This document shows positions 10,230 to 22,060 of a stretch of DNA of 64,000 nt, piece after piece. The notes beneath the pieces were generated by a model. The model saw nothing but the letters and a program-made list of their open reading frames with translations, did not search any database and was not told the DNA's origin. How positions within the stretch are numbered: the first letter of the stretch is position 1; each line of letters opens with the position of its first letter. The position numbers and the translations under genes are program-made. The stretch is from Neckera pumila (Eukaryota > Streptophyta > Bryopsida > Hypnales > Neckeraceae), in NCBI GenBank assembly GCA_963969595.1, contig OZ018409.1, positions 17,330,975-17,394,974 on the forward strand. Direction: 5' to 3'.

Positions 10230-10886
10230 TTAGCCCCTAAATGTCTAAGGCACCAAATTCTGGTGTTGACAAAATTTTGAAGTTAAATGAAATCTAACCA
10301 ATTGCTATTTTTAGTAGTTTATATTATTCAAAAAATTATTTTTGAAGTCTAAATTTTAGAATCAAAAATCCAATTTGGAAAATGATTGATTATGATTTTT
10401 CTATTCAAGATTTTGTGCAAGAGTGTCCACTGCAATCTTGACTTTCCGTAGTGTTGAGGGCTCTTGGAAATGAACCTCAAATACAATAGATCTTGGAGAA
10501 AAAATCACATTAGAAATTCACTTATAAAAATTGCAGAGTAGGTTTTGATAAGCCGTAAATTGATTGGATTTTTGCATGTTATATTTAACCTCATATGTTT
10601 TTGTTGACCAACTTTTTAGATTTGACATGTGAATAGAGCATTGAAAGACTTTAAATTACTTTCGCAGTTTTAACAACCTCATGATCAAACATTATAATCT
10701 TTCAATCCATAAGTGACATTGTTGTGTGTTCTTTTCTATGTGATCTCTAACATGTCTAGTTTGGATTTGTATGGTTACAATTCAAAAAAAATTGATGAAA
10801 TTTATCAAAATGTTTTTTTTTTGTTCAATTAGAACAAATTCCTAGAAACTAGAAACTCAAAAAAGGCCTTGGCATTTCAATATTAG
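10230..10886. mobile_element. TTAA-like element, subfamily with CCTAAATGYC ends (copy P8)
   Basis: The left end TTAG-CCCCTAAATGTCTAAGG and the right end GGCCTTGGCATTTCAATA-TTAG are imperfect inverted repeats with TTAG on both sides. The interior matches 25875-27085. Non-coding. Confidence 0.5.
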
Positions 10887-10889
10887 AAT

Positions 10890-12905
10890 AACACTACAAA
10901 TATTCCATTCTCAAAATTTTAGAAATAAGGAAAATAATCTCCAAAAGCTACACACAAAACAAGTTAATGGAAAATTTTGTCCAAAAAGAGGCTTAATGTT
11001 TAAATTGTTAGAAATTAGAGAAAATGTGAAAAAGAAAATAGGAAATTTCAAAAAAACTTTATAGAGATGAGATTCAACAATCAAAATTATGGAAAATTTA
11101 TTTTGAATGTGTATATTAGAGAGCCTTCTTTGCACCTTTGTGGAGGATCAAAATAATATTTTCTTAATAATTATTCAATAAATAGATCTAATCCAACCTT
11201 CTCTCTAGATTTCTAAGTGAGATACATTGTTTTGGATACCCTATAGTACTTAAAAGCATTAATCTCTAGTTCTCTACAAAATAAGAAAATTAATCAAGAT
11301 TGAAATAGTGTATGATTTTTTTATATTTCAATATATTTAATATACATCCAATATAACACACATCCAATATTAATTTCAAATACATTGTCTCCATGCTCCA
11401 AAAGTTATATTTGCATTTGAGTTGACTATACACTAATTTACAAATAATAATAATATTGTTTCTTGCTTTCATCCCTAATCTAAATGCATGCACAAAGAAC
11501 TTAGAATCTCATGACTACCAATAAATTTCAACAATAACGTAGACATTTTTGTGATGAGGATATGCTCAAATGTTTATATAGTCAATTTTAGATGCAATTA
11601 TCTTATTAATGATGTTTGAATTATATTTTCTTATTGGTAGCACAACATGCATGTGTGAAATAGAATTGAATGTTGCCAATGATTCATTTTTGAACAACCA
11701 TTCATCACTTATGTACTTTCATCCACAAAATTCCCTAAAATTAGTAGACCTCACCTAAAATCTGGCAGTATATATATTTCTTTGAGATGCATTTGACAAT
11801 TTCATTAGCATTTACCTCTGAATTTTCTAGTGTTTTGGTAACTACTACCAAAATGAAGGAATTAAGATTTACTTGAAGAAAATTGTGTCCACTACATCTA
11901 GCTAAACAGTGACTACATACAACTACTCTACAATTGCAAGTAAGGTTGTAAGTTGCAAGATAGTTGTAAAAACGAGTAGAAGAATTACTATAAGACAATG
12001 ATAAACTTTGCAAAAATTTACTAATTACATCCACATTTTTTCACCTTCTATATATTATAGGAGCTAATGTGGAATTTGGAGCCTGAAGTGGATTCCATCT
12101 TTAATGTTTAATGGGAAAAAAATCAACTTCAACTAGAAAATGACTCTTATTCACTTTTGAACAACTAATACTCTAATAGCATTTTATCATCCTTATGTAA
12201 TTCACATGTTCCTACATTTAGTATCCAATTTTTTTGTGGCTAACTAAAACTAGTCATATTGCTCACAATCTATATGTTAATGACTGGTACTGTAGGAAAA
12301 AAACAAGCCCGTAAAGGAGTCGTCAATCTGTGGCAGCAAGGAAAGCCGATCGGAAAAAAAAAAAAAATTGGGGCTGGCCAGTGAACTACAATATTTGATT
12401 AGCGCGGGACAAATCAATAGAATAATTGAAAAAATTGAAAAAAAATTGAAAAAAATAACTATTAAAATAAGCACAAAATTACCGAATTTCAAATCTGATG
12501 TTAGATTGTTATTTTTTAATATTTTTTATTTTTTATTTTTTATTTTAATTCAAAAATTCAAAAATTCAAAAATTATTATTATTTTTAAAATTTTAAAATT
12601 AATTATATTTTTTTGTATTTAAAAAAAAATATTATTATTATTATAACCACTATTCATCATTGATGATGAACAATGGTCACTACTCATTGAGTTCCATTGA
12701 GGGAAGTCTTCAAATTTTGTTACATAAATTTACAAAATAATATACTTCAATGCAATTTTATAAAACAATTAAACCACTTCAAAGTGGTCATATTTATCAC
12801 AATCTTACTAGCGACATACTACTATATGTAAAGAAATTAAATGAGGACTTTTTCATTCGTTCAATTCTTGCACTTCCACAATTATTTTCCAATACTACAT
12901 TAGTA
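10890..12905. other. AT-rich spacer with low-complexity tracts
   Basis: No gene is supported. A long A/T-only tract covers about 12500-12640, followed by a small hairpin TTCATCAT/ATGATGAA near 12653. Short open frames lack any protein-like character. Confidence 0.5.
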
Positions 12906-12907
12906 TT

Positions 12908-13487
12908 TCACAGTAGCGTACTGTAATCTTACAACCGGCCGGTGTGAACCATTCAAAGATTTTTGCATAGCATAGAAAAAGAAAAGGAATTTTTCATCGT
13001 GCATAATTGTCACTCAATCTTCAAGCAATCCCAATCAAGCATACCAAATTTCAGTTTCAAAAAAGCAAAATTCCTATTACTAAGAAAAAAAATAATTAAA
13101 ATATAGAAATATCTATTTCACAAAATTTGGGCACTGGAAGATTTCTAGATTACGATTTTATTACTTAATGAGATGTTTTTTTAATTTGAAAGATGTGCGT
13201 ATAGATGTTTCCTACATATCTACACAATTGGATTAAAAAAATTCATTACCAATTGTTCTCAATAAAATATTATGTAAAAACATGAAAATCAACTTTAGAA
13301 ATTCACCAAAAATGAGATTTTGCTTTTTTGAAATTGAAATTTGGTATGCTTGATTGGGATTATGTGAGGATTGAGTTTTAATTATGTTTACCAAAATATA
13401 CCAATTATATTGCACATTGTAAAATAAAATGTGAATGGCTCCAATTGTCCGGTTGTAAGATTACAGTACCCAACTGTACATTCACAG
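12908..13487. mobile_element. Fold-back (long inverted repeat) element
   Basis: The left arm contains tactgtaatcttacaaccgg and caatcaagcataccaaattt. The right arm contains their reverse complements (aaatttggtatgcttgattg, ccggttgtaagattacagta). The arms together make a hairpin of almost 600 bp. Non-coding. Target duplication not resolved. Confidence 0.6.
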
Positions 13488-13489
13488 TG

Positions 13490-14405
13490 AACTATAGACT
13501 TCACTCTTCTACAATTGCACATGGTACTAACGGCATTAGTAATTTGAAATAAAAACAAAAAATTTATGGTCAAATTTTTTACAAATATTGCATTCCACCC
13601 TCCCTAGTACATAGTAACCTAAGCAAGGTTGTCCTACATATAGAGTTCAATGGGTCTAATAAGAGTTGATGGCAATTGTTGGTGCTAATGAAAACATTTG
13701 ATGTGAAGACAAACAAATTCATGTAAAAATGACAAGAAAGTGGTTTTTGAACAATATGTGGTATTTCTTTGCATAATTGTATTCAAGTGAGTCATTGATC
13801 GATTGTATAATAGTCATAAAAGAGTTGTAAAGCAATCTTAGAGCAATTGCTAAATAACTTCTGTAGCATTTCTAAATTGCAATTTGGCAAATTGTATATA
13901 CTTTGCAATAGGTGCTCAAGAAAATTTGCTTCTAGCTTGAGGATAAGCATTCATAATGCAGTCATTGAATGCAAAAATATGAAGAGCATGACATTTTCAT
14001 CTTTAAATCATCTTGTATTTTCATCTTGTATTTTTAAGGTGTAAAATACTATTTCGCGTATGTAGGAATGATAACTTGAATCTATTGCCTACATTAACAT
14101 ATTTCTCAACTTGAAATGTGGAAGTTGTCCAATTAGATCTGATTGCACACTGATTGGATACAATATGAGAGATTCTTATGCATAAAAAGAACATGAAAAT
14201 ATGGAGTGCAATTATAGAGGATTGACTTTGACCTTGGGACTTGCCTTCAAATCTAAGAGTTTTGTCAATGTTGGCCTTAGTCCAAGTATCGACTATAAAC
14301 TCATATTTGTTGATTGGAGAAATACAATATGGAATACATTGAAAAACTTGCATGGCATATTTGGATAAAACTAAAAATAATCTCAAGTTGTTGCAGAGAT
14401 GAAAA
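13490..14405. other. Spacer, nothing recognised
   Basis: There are no supported genes. A minus-strand frame at 14021-14386 has no recognisable domain and AT-driven composition. Confidence 0.45.
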
Positions 14406-14409
14406 ATGT

Positions 14410-15297
14410 TGCATTTTTTGGTTGTATAAAAATTTTGGGCAAGTAAGTGTGATTAGAGATTTCTATATTTTAGGCTAAAATTTTAATAGAAGGTGGGTGC
14501 AAGAAATATATTTCATATGCATTAAATTTCATAACATTTGGAAATATGGTCAAAAATTATAGCCTAGTATGTTCTTTTTTTTTTGTAAATGGGCAGTCCA
14601 AGCAAATCAGAAAAAAATATCTTTTTTCAGAAACAAAATTTTGAAATTGGTTTATTAGATCCTTATATGTATATATATAAAGCTTTGAATCATTCCATTT
14701 CAATAGTTGAAATGAAAGTTATGAAGAGTTTTAGTTTGAGTGCAGTTATGGAATCTCTACTCTCAAATAAATTTTGAAGTCCATTATTTCACTCAATTTT
14801 CAATATTTTGAAAATAAATAAAGCCATTCAATGTAGATTGTTTATTACAACATTCCAACCATTTAGATTGGAATTTTACAAGTCTATTAGAGTTATTAAT
14901 TCTTTCTACTTACTATTTTATTCAATGATGAATATGAAATTTTTTTGTTTTGAAATTTTTTGTCTGTATTTCTAATTTATTCCTTCAACATATTATGGAG
15001 AGCAATAAGTTGTAGAATCTACTGATTTTTGTGTAAAAAGTTTGTAAGATGAAATATAACCATTTGAAAAGAGCTAAAAATGGATTTTTGTCAATTCAAA
15101 CGCTAGTATCTTTCAATCCACATGGAGGATTTTTTTGAAATTTTTCCTACATATTCTCAAAAGTCACCACTTTTGTGTAAGATTACGATTAAATATGCAA
15201 AAAAATCTTTTTTTTCAAGAATTTGGTGAATGTACTAAAAAGAGCAATTTTAAGCATTATTGGTGAAAACATAGTCATAGAGCTTTAGGGGTTACTA
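14410..15297. mobile_element. TTAA-type repeat (copy P4), decayed ends
   Basis: It is collinear with 28166-29091, running from 'aaattttgggcaag' to 'acatagtcatagagctttagggg'. The final TTAA is mutated to TTAC and the left terminus is not recognisable. Confidence 0.6.
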
Positions 15298-15614
15298 ATT
15301 ATATAGATTCAAGGTTTGTGTATTTTTTCTACTTTGGTACATATATTCATTGGCCTATTATTATTGTACCATAATTGGATATTTAAGTTTTTTTGTAAAT
15401 ACATGCAAATAGATAAAATCAACAACTAGATTTCAATACATTATATTATGTCCATCATTTTGATTTATGTACGAATTGATATTGGATCTTTGCCTTGAAA
15501 AAATGAATGGCATGATTAACTCAATTATACTATTCAACTAGGATAGACATAAAGTAGTTACAAAGACATCACCAAATTCTTTGGCTTGGTAAAATGAATG
15601 CAGTTTTGTTTGAA

Positions 15615-16545
15615 TTGAACCCTTAAAGGTCCATGACTATGTTCTCATTGAAAACACTCAGAAACTGCCATTTTTAGTACAAGTATCCAACTTTTGAAAA
15701 AAAAAAATTTTAACACATTTAACCATAGGATATTGTAGTATGCTAACTTGAGAACATGTAAAAAAATTTCAGAAAATTCCACCGTGTGGATTGCAAGATA
15801 TAAGCATTCAAATCCACTATAACCATTTTTTGTGCCTTGCAAAAAACAAGGCAGCAGCACTTTACAAGCTCACCTTTTGATGAAAAAATGTCCAAAATGA
15901 TAGTGCTTCTTTGGATTCCTTTTCCTAGACAAGTTGGCTACATGCTTGAAAAATTTCACTTCATTTAGAATTTTACAACATATAGAAAAAAATAGCAAGT
16001 AGATAGTAGTAGAGAATGATTCAAAATACAAAATTGTCAAGAATTTAATTATGGAATTGAAAAATGCTAATCCCAATGGTGGCATTGATGCAATAAATAA
16101 TCTACATCCTAGGATTTTATTTTTTTCAAAAAATATTGAAAAGTAAGTAAGATAAAGGACTTCAAAGTTTGTTTTAGAGTAGATAATCCATAACTGCCCG
16201 CAAACTCAAAATCTTCATAGCTTTTGACTCATTGATCAAAATGGGATGATTCAAAGCTTTATACCTTTATATAACTCTAGAAAACAAATTTCAAATTTTT
16301 GTTTTTGAAAAAAGTGATTTTTTCTAATCTGCCCGGATTGCCCAATTATGAAAAAAAGTAACATATTAGGCCATAACTTTTGACTTGTATTTCCAAATGT
16401 CATGAAATTTGGTGCATATGAAATATATTCCTTGCCCCCACCTTCTATTAAAATTTTAGCCAAAAATATGGAAATCTCTAGTTGTACGTACCTACCCAAA
16501 AATTCCATATGGCCAAAAAACGCATGTTGGTCCTTTAGGGGTTAA
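15615..16545. mobile_element. TTAA-type repeat (copy P2), inverted relative to P4
   Basis: The right end is GGTCCTTTAGGGG-TTAA (TTAA at 16542-16545). The left end is TTGA-ACCCTTAAAGGTCC, one base off TTAA. The length of 931 bp matches P1 and P3. P2 and P4 form an inverted pair only about 300 bp apart. Confidence 0.75.
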
Positions 16546-17333
16546 CAATCACAGATCTAGTGTCACTTTCTAATTCTATGAAAGATAAATTGAAAATAGA
16601 TGATTTTAATACAATGAAAAATTACAAAGAGCCTTATTAATGATAGAGAGAGCTTTTTACTCCAATTCCAATATTTTATTTGTACTTGTCAAATGACCTC
16701 CTAAAAAGCACATATATCTCAAAATCAATTGAGCACATCCTACCATTCTATACTAAATGCACCTCTATGGACTTAAATTGGTTCAATTATTGGAAGTAGA
16801 AATTAAAAAATCTAGAAGTTAGAAACAGGATTAGAAATTATTGATGAATTTATCTACCTCAAAAAAATGTAACAAAAAAAAATATCTCATTAGCTACCTT
16901 GCAAATATATATATATACATTGGATTGAGTCCAAGCCCAAATCGACAATAATGTTTGTTAACTTTTAAACATCTTTCTAGGTACTTCACATTGATTTTGT
17001 AGTATATTAGATAAACCTTTAACTTTAAGGAGGGCAAATATACCATTGACAGAGGTAAATCTTTCTAAAAATTGCTTCCTAATTCCTTAGCTTCAAAAGC
17101 CATTATTTTGGCTTAATTGAACCTAATTGGACTAATTTTTCATTAAACAAATTAAACTTGGTTGCCCTATACTTTGCTACCTTAACGTAGATCTTGACAT
17201 TATTGGCGAAAGTCAGATTGGGTGAAGTTTGTGATATTCAGAATCTCTAGAGCCAGTAGTGATGTAGATAATCATAAAGATGTCACTTTGGAGTGGCCCT
17301 CCAGAGGCCTGGTTCTTTTTCTAATGCTACTTT
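16546..17333. other. Repeat-like spacer similar to 690-1040
   Basis: Blocks such as 'cttgtcaaatgacctcctaa' and 'atcaattgagcacatcctacc' recur near 730 and, inverted, near 24000. No gene is seen. Confidence 0.45.
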
Positions 17334-17515
17334 CACTACTAGAAAACTGTGTCCAGAACAACAGAAAATCAACTGATTTCTGTTGTTTTGTACACTGGAA
17401 TGTCCGTTTTCACTGATTTTTGAATTTTTTTGTTAATGCAAACAAAACAGCTTCCAATTTTCTGTTGATTTGAATAGTGCAATGACCAAATCAACAACTT
17501 TTTGTCGAATTTTAA

Positions 17516-17565
17516 TCTTTTGGGAATCTTTTGGAATCTTTTTGGAATCTTTTGGAATCTTTCAA
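17516..17565 (+). repeat. Short tandem repeat (GGAATCTTTT, about 11-bp unit)
   Basis: Four consecutive imperfect copies of ttttggaatct lie in the left arm of the hairpin element. Confidence 0.7.
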
Positions 17566-18105
17566 AATGTTTTTGACACCAAAATTTTGTGCCTTGGGCA
17601 ATTCGAAGTTCATCACCAAAATTAGAATTTTAAGTATAACGAATTTTATTTTCTGACTTAATCATTCAAAAATTCAGTGTTTTTTCAATTCAGTAGACTT
17701 TGGCGGCCATTTTGGCATAGCAAAACAACTTTTTCAAAAAACCTTTCAACTAAGAAAATTTGGGAAATCAAACTAACTTTCACCTCCAAAAATCCGTTTG
17801 CAATTTGAAGTCTCCAATCAAATGTTATGGACAGAAATCAGAGAGGATGTTCGAAACATTTTTTTGGATATTTTCGAACATCCTCTCTGATTTTTGTCCA
17901 TAACTTTTGATTGGAGACTCCAAATTGCAAACGCATTTTTGAAGGTGAAATTTAGTTTGATTTCCCAAATTTTCTTAGTTGAAAGTTTTTTGAAAAAAGT
18001 TGTTTTCCTATGTCCAAATGGCCTCCAAAGTCTGCTGATTTTACAAAGAAAATAAAAACTAATGCAAAAACTCTATATATAAATTTCTACTCATGCATAA
18101 TGCAC

Positions 18106-18279
18106 TTGGTAATGGCCATGGTTCAATGGCTAAGAACCCTGGACCTCAACCATGAGGTCCAAGGTTTGAAGCCCCATGGCTTCACCTGCCCGTGTGGCGG
18201 GCTGCCTAGGTGGCTGCCCGGATTTTTCGGGCAGCTTAAAAAAATTAATTTTTAAATTAAAAAAAAAAAAAAAAAAAAA
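18106..18279 (+). mobile_element. tRNA-derived SINE with poly-A tail
   Basis: A tRNA-like head carries an A-box-like TGGTTCAATGGCTAAG at 18119-18134 and a B-box-like GGTTTGAAGCC at 18163-18173, about 30-40 bp apart as in RNA polymerase III internal promoters. Between them GGACCTC...GAGGTCC can form the anticodon stem. The body holds a perfect stem GCTGCCCG/CGGGCAGC (18213-18235), and the element ends in 21 A residues (18259-18279). Imperfect flanks CACTTGG (before) and CACTTTGG (after) are candidate target-site duplications. Confidence 0.75.
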
Positions 18280-18809
18280 CACTTTGGAAAAATGTCCGAA
18301 ACAACAGAATTTGGACAACAGATTTCAGTGTAATTTTGTCCAGTACAATGCGTCCAAAACAACTGAATGGACAACGCTTTTCTGTTGAAAATCTGTTGTT
18401 CTGGACGTAGTTTTTCTAGTAGTGTCTCAGATAACATCAATTCAAGTTATATACTCCAATTCAAAAAATGCAAGCAAGGTGAACATACCCAATACCAACA
18501 AAGTAAGAAAATTGACACCACAAATTGCAATTCTGACATTTAGAAACACCAATATACACTGATAGTACACAATGTTGGTTTTGGGTGTACAATTGGTTTT
18601 GGATATACTAACAACAATAACCACTAACTCAATAATTAAGATTCAAATGTATACAACTACCAATTGCAATTTTTTTTCCACAATTAAAAAATCTACATTA
18701 AGTAACTACACCTAATTGCACACCTTTTCTAAAACAAACCCAAGTGAGATTCTTGCATAAACTATGAATTGGTTTAGTGAGAGCTTTTGAGGTACTTATT
18801 TTCAGCACT

Positions 18810-19977
18810 TTAACCCCTAAGAGCATTTCCACTAGGAGTTTCATTTCCCTAAAAGTTTAGGGAAGAAGACCTGAGATGCAGACAAGGATACAGAAAACTT
18901 TTTCACAATCTGTATTCGTAAATTATACAGAATTCTATAAAACTCTGACCGAATCCTGTATCTAGAGGCTCATATAGAGAATTGGCAAGGTCTCATCTGT
19001 ATAAAGTCAAGGTTGACTGCTTTGAGACTTCAAATTTAGGAATAGAGAATAGATTGGTGGGGATGCTCTAAAGGACCATTGTCGGCTCGGCGGACATTTG
19101 GGAATTTGGGCAGGTACCTACGGGTTGAAATTTTGTCGTGATTTTTTGAAATTTTCTTTAAAGATAGAAAAATTGATAAGCTTTGTGGGAATATAGTTTT
19201 TTTCACAATCGGTGTCTGGGAAAAAAATTATGACCAAATAAGCTCAAAACAGGGGACGGCGGGGTAGCAAAAAAAAAGGACAAAAATTTGAATTTTTTTT
19301 AATATTTTTTTTTCATAGATTATATTTTTGTCTATTTGGAAAGCTTTGATTCATTTCATTTGGATTTGTTATGAGGAAGTTATGGACATTCTTGTTTTTG
19401 AAGCAGTTTAGAGCATCTTTTTGAAAAAAATAACTTGTAGGATGCATTTATGAATGCAAATTTTCAAATTTTTCAAATTTTTTTTTGCATGGTTTATACT
19501 ACTTGCTAGAACAATCTCACCATTGGGATTAGTGCACTTTAATTCCATCTAAAATATAATGAATATTTTGGATTTTCCTTCTATCTCGTAACTACTTCTA
19601 CTTAACAATTTTTTAAAGAATAATAACTAAGTTTTTTTTATTTTTTATTTTTTTCCTAGACTCTCAACTCAATTCTCCACTACAATCATTTAAAGCTCAA
19701 AACTCTGTAGTGCAAAAATCTTAAGTCAAAAATGTGTAAAGTCAAAAAATCTAGTCCCACAATGTGCTGAAAACTTGTTTTTTTCACTTTAAACGCAGAT
19801 ATCTTGCTTTCTATGCGGTCAAAATTTCTGAAATTTTTCCACATACTCTCATACTAGTTAGGTGTAAGATCCTACGGTTAGATGTGAAAAAAAAAACATT
19901 TTTCAATTTTTTTTACTTTTTGCTTTAGAAATGGCAATTTTGAGTGTTTTTTAGCCAAAAAAAAGGGCCTCGGTTAA
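18810..19977. mobile_element. TTAA-type element (copy P7) split by a Tourist-like MITE
   Basis: The left end is TTAA-CCCCTAA at 18810-18820, interrupted by a 248-bp MITE, and resumes at 19069 with TAAAGGACCATTG. The right end runs GGGCCTCGG-TTAA (TTAA at 19974-19977). The interior is collinear with P1 (49725-50658) in inverse orientation. Removing the insertion and one TAA restores the family end CCCCTAAAGGACC. Confidence 0.75.
18821..19068. mobile_element. Tourist/PIF-Harbinger-like MITE with TAA duplication
   Basis: The ends GAGCATTTCCACTAGGAG and TTGGTGGGGATGCTC are inverted repeats of the common plant type GAGCATCCCCACC. TAA flanks both sides (18818-18820 and 19069-19071), the TWA duplication typical of PIF/Harbinger elements. 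The interrupted host sequence is known from other P copies, which confirms the insertion. Confidence 0.8.
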
Positions 19978-20320
19978 AATTCATAATTTATTCATACAAG
20001 GTGTAAATCATGTATAAAAAAGAAATTTAAAATACTCTTTTGACTTCCAACACAATTCAACAAAAAATTAGGCAATTCCATAGGTGTGAACAACACTCAA
20101 TTGGCTTATTCGAAAGCAAATAGGTGTAGTTACCTTGTGTGAATAAAAATCTTTGTAATGTGAAACTATTGCAACTGAACCGATAATTAAAACCCACAAA
20201 TATATATTTGTGTGAATATTGACACCGTCTGCGGTCCAGTAATATTGAACCGCATAGCAATAATAATTCCAAAGTCTTTCTACCAGAGAAAAACAGTCTC
20301 CGCTCTCCGTCGTATCTGAC
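19978..20320. other. Spacer upstream of the ELIP promoter
   Basis: No gene or bounded repeat is seen; the sequence turns markedly GC-richer from about 20280 onward as the ELIP promoter begins. Confidence 0.5.
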
Positions 20321-20324
20321 CATT

Positions 20325-20330
20325 GATAAG
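20325..20330 (+). promoter_or_regulatory. GATAAG I-box in the ELIP promoter
   Basis: GATAAG is a conserved element of light-regulated plant promoters. It lies about 430 bp before the ELIP start codon, just upstream of the first ACGTGGC element. Confidence 0.35.
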
Positions 20331-20347
20331 AGCACTCGCAGACTCTT

Positions 20348-20355
20348 CACGTGGC
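20348..20355 (+). promoter_or_regulatory. Distal G-box/ABRE (CACGTGGC) of the ELIP gene
   Basis: CACGTGGC combines a G-box (CACGTG), bound by HY5-type bZIP and bHLH factors, with the ACGTGGC core of strong ABA-response elements. A second identical octamer lies 174 bp closer to the gene. Function is inferred from motif and position. Confidence 0.5.
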
Positions 20356-20521
20356 AGCCGACGGATGAAGAATTGAGCCCAAACCGCTTCGGATGGATCG
20401 CGGATGAATATGCGGCACCCCAGGAGTGGCCTGCATGCCTTTCCCACCCAGTGCACGGCGCTGCGCTCGTCCTTCAAATCTACGGAGATGGGGCCGTGAC
20501 TTGGTGCAGCTTGCCTACTTC

Positions 20522-20529
20522 CACGTGGC
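20522..20529 (+). promoter_or_regulatory. Proximal G-box/ABRE (CACGTGGC) of the ELIP gene
   Basis: This is a second CACGTGGC, in the context TTCCACGTGGCACC, about 65 bp before the TATA box. Position and duplication make it the best candidate for light or ABA/desiccation control of this ELIP. Confidence 0.55.
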
Positions 20530-20585
20530 ACCCCCAGTCCCAGGAATTCGACACCTCAACACCACCTTTTGCCTCTCCTCCTTTG

Positions 20586-20593
20586 TATATATA
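20586..20593 (+). promoter_or_regulatory. TATA box of the ELIP gene
   Basis: TATATATA is followed by an A/C-rich leader, placing transcription start near 20620 and giving a 5'UTR of about 130 bases before the ATG at 20754. Confidence 0.6.
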
Positions 20594-20753
20594 CAACACC
20601 CATCCCCACATTATCACATCGCTACTTTCTAAACAATATTTCTATCACAGAGATCCTTTGATTTTTTGCTATTCGATTTTAGTTGCTGTATATTTGAGCT
20701 TGGTGACTGCAGTTGTTGAGTGAGTTAGCCTGTTTTTGAGAAATTCGATCGAG

Positions 20754-21847
20754 ATGGCAACTTCAAGCATGTTGAGCAGGAGCTGTGTCCAGACGGTGGC
20801 TGGGCTTCCGTCGCTGGGAACTTCTTTCAAGGGGAGGTCGACGAGCAGCAGCCCGTTTTTGGCGACCAGGCTCTCGCAGGTGCAGCGACGCAGTTTGGTG
20901 GTTTCTGCCGAGCAGGACAAGAGTCCACTTGTAAGTCTTAGACCCCCACATTGGCATGCAGTTAATGTCGAACGATCTTTGCAGTTTGCATGTATGTTTG
21001 ATTTAAGATTAATTTGCAGTGATCGAATGGCACAAATTTCAGTGATACTGCTTTTTAGAAGTTTGGGTTCGAAACAGTAAACATTTCGTTTTTGTGGGTT
21101 TTCTGAAGATGTAAGCATGCATCTGAACTTTCGTTTGTCGAACTCTGTTAGACGTTGTAGTTACATTTTTTGTGCATTTTTGGGTTCGAGTTTTAACCCA
21201 TAGAAATCACATTTCAATCGCTTCAGTTTGAAATGACTTTAAAAGATAAGTAATTATGAATCTCTCTTTGATCCCTTGTTCGCGAAATTTTCAAGGCTTG
21301 AGATCGTGATCCGGCTATGGCGAAAAAATCGTTAGTTGACCTACCTTGTTCCTGTATGCAGTCCGGAACAAAGGTTGATCCTGAGAATAAGGCCGACCCC
21401 CTCCGCCTCTTCAAGGGCTCTCCCGTGGAGAAATTCTACCGTCCCGAGGAGGAGCGGCGCCCAGAAGATGGTAATACCGACCCGAAATCCTTGATGAAGT
21501 TCGATGGCCCAGCTCCCGAGACTATCAACTCCCGCTTAGCTATGCTCGGCATCACCTGGGCGTTCGTCGCTGAAATCCTCACTGGCCAGAGCGTGTGGGA
21601 GCAAGTTACTGAGGGCAAGGGTTTGATTTACTTCTTGTTCGTGGCTCCGATTGTTATTGGTGCGACGCTCATTCCGATGTTTAACAAGGAGAGTCCCGAT
21701 AGTCGGAAGAGTGGGCCGTTTGATGCTAAGACGGAGAGGTGGAATGGTAGAGCGGCCATGATTGGGTTGGTGGCGTTGTTGGTGACCGAGAACATCTACT
21801 TGAAGGGACCGTTGTTCGGGTTCATCCACAGCTCATTGAACATGTAA
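20754..21847 (+). CDS. ELIP: Early light-induced protein (ELIP), chloroplast
   Basis: There are two exons, 20754-20930 and 21362-21847, with a GT-AG phase-0 intron of 431 bp; 220 residues. Residues 1 to about 52 are a Ser/Thr/Arg-rich plastid transit peptide (ending near RRSLVVSA). A hydrophilic stretch precedes three thylakoid helices: helix 1 about 108-133 (GPAPETINSRLAMLG, with E112, N115, R117), helix 2 about 146-166, helix 3 about 182-202 (TERWNGRAAMIG, with E184, N187, R189). The ExxNxR motifs are the chlorophyll-binding signatures of the LHC superfamily, and the three-helix layout with conserved helices 1 and 3 is that of ELIPs, which accumulate under high light, cold or desiccation and protect the photosystems by binding free chlorophyll or carotenoid. 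The start is chosen at the ATG giving the transit peptide; an in-frame ATG six codons upstream (20736) is less likely. The promoter carries a TATA box and two ACGTGGC elements. Confidence 0.93.
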
Positions 21848-22060
21848 ATTCGGAAATGGAGAAACATGAGCTACTGTCAGCTTGGCGAATTTTTATGTAT
21901 ATTTTGCAGTGATAGTGTTTTTGAGTGTACACTACGTTCAGCGGGGAGGATTTGATTTTGTAGTAACCGGTGTGGAAGAGATGTATGTGCCTGACATTGG
22001 GTGCAATGTCTACTTGCACACACCTGTAGTGATGTATCATTTATAACAAATATATTGAGT
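21848..22060 (+). other. Probable 3'UTR of the ELIP gene
   Basis: T-rich sequence follows the TAA at 21845-21847; AATAT/ATAACAAATATATT text near 22043-22056 followed by a T run is a plausible polyadenylation region. Confidence 0.4.

Larger units (their letters stand above)
17334..18424. mobile_element. CACTA-ended giant hairpin element with a nested SINE
   Basis: The ends are CACTACTAGAAAACTGTGTC at 17334 and its near-exact reverse complement finishing CTTTTTCTAGTAGTG-type text at 18424. CACTACnAGAAAA is the hallmark terminus of CACTA (En/Spm) elements. Almost the whole element is an inverted repeat folding at about 17860: gtctccaatcaaatgttatg against cataacttttgattggagac. The flanking trinucleotides TTT and TCT are near-matching. 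A tRNA-derived SINE interrupts the right arm. No transposase is present, so the element is non-autonomous. Confidence 0.75.

Noticed and set aside
18106..18180. Functional tRNA gene
   Set aside because: A and B boxes are degenerate, no acceptor stem can be completed, and the unit continues into a body and poly-A tail, which is SINE structure.
20280..20723. Several 60-116 codon frames in both directions
   Set aside because: They lie in the ELIP promoter and leader, where GC-rich sequence keeps frames open by chance; no domain is recognisable.
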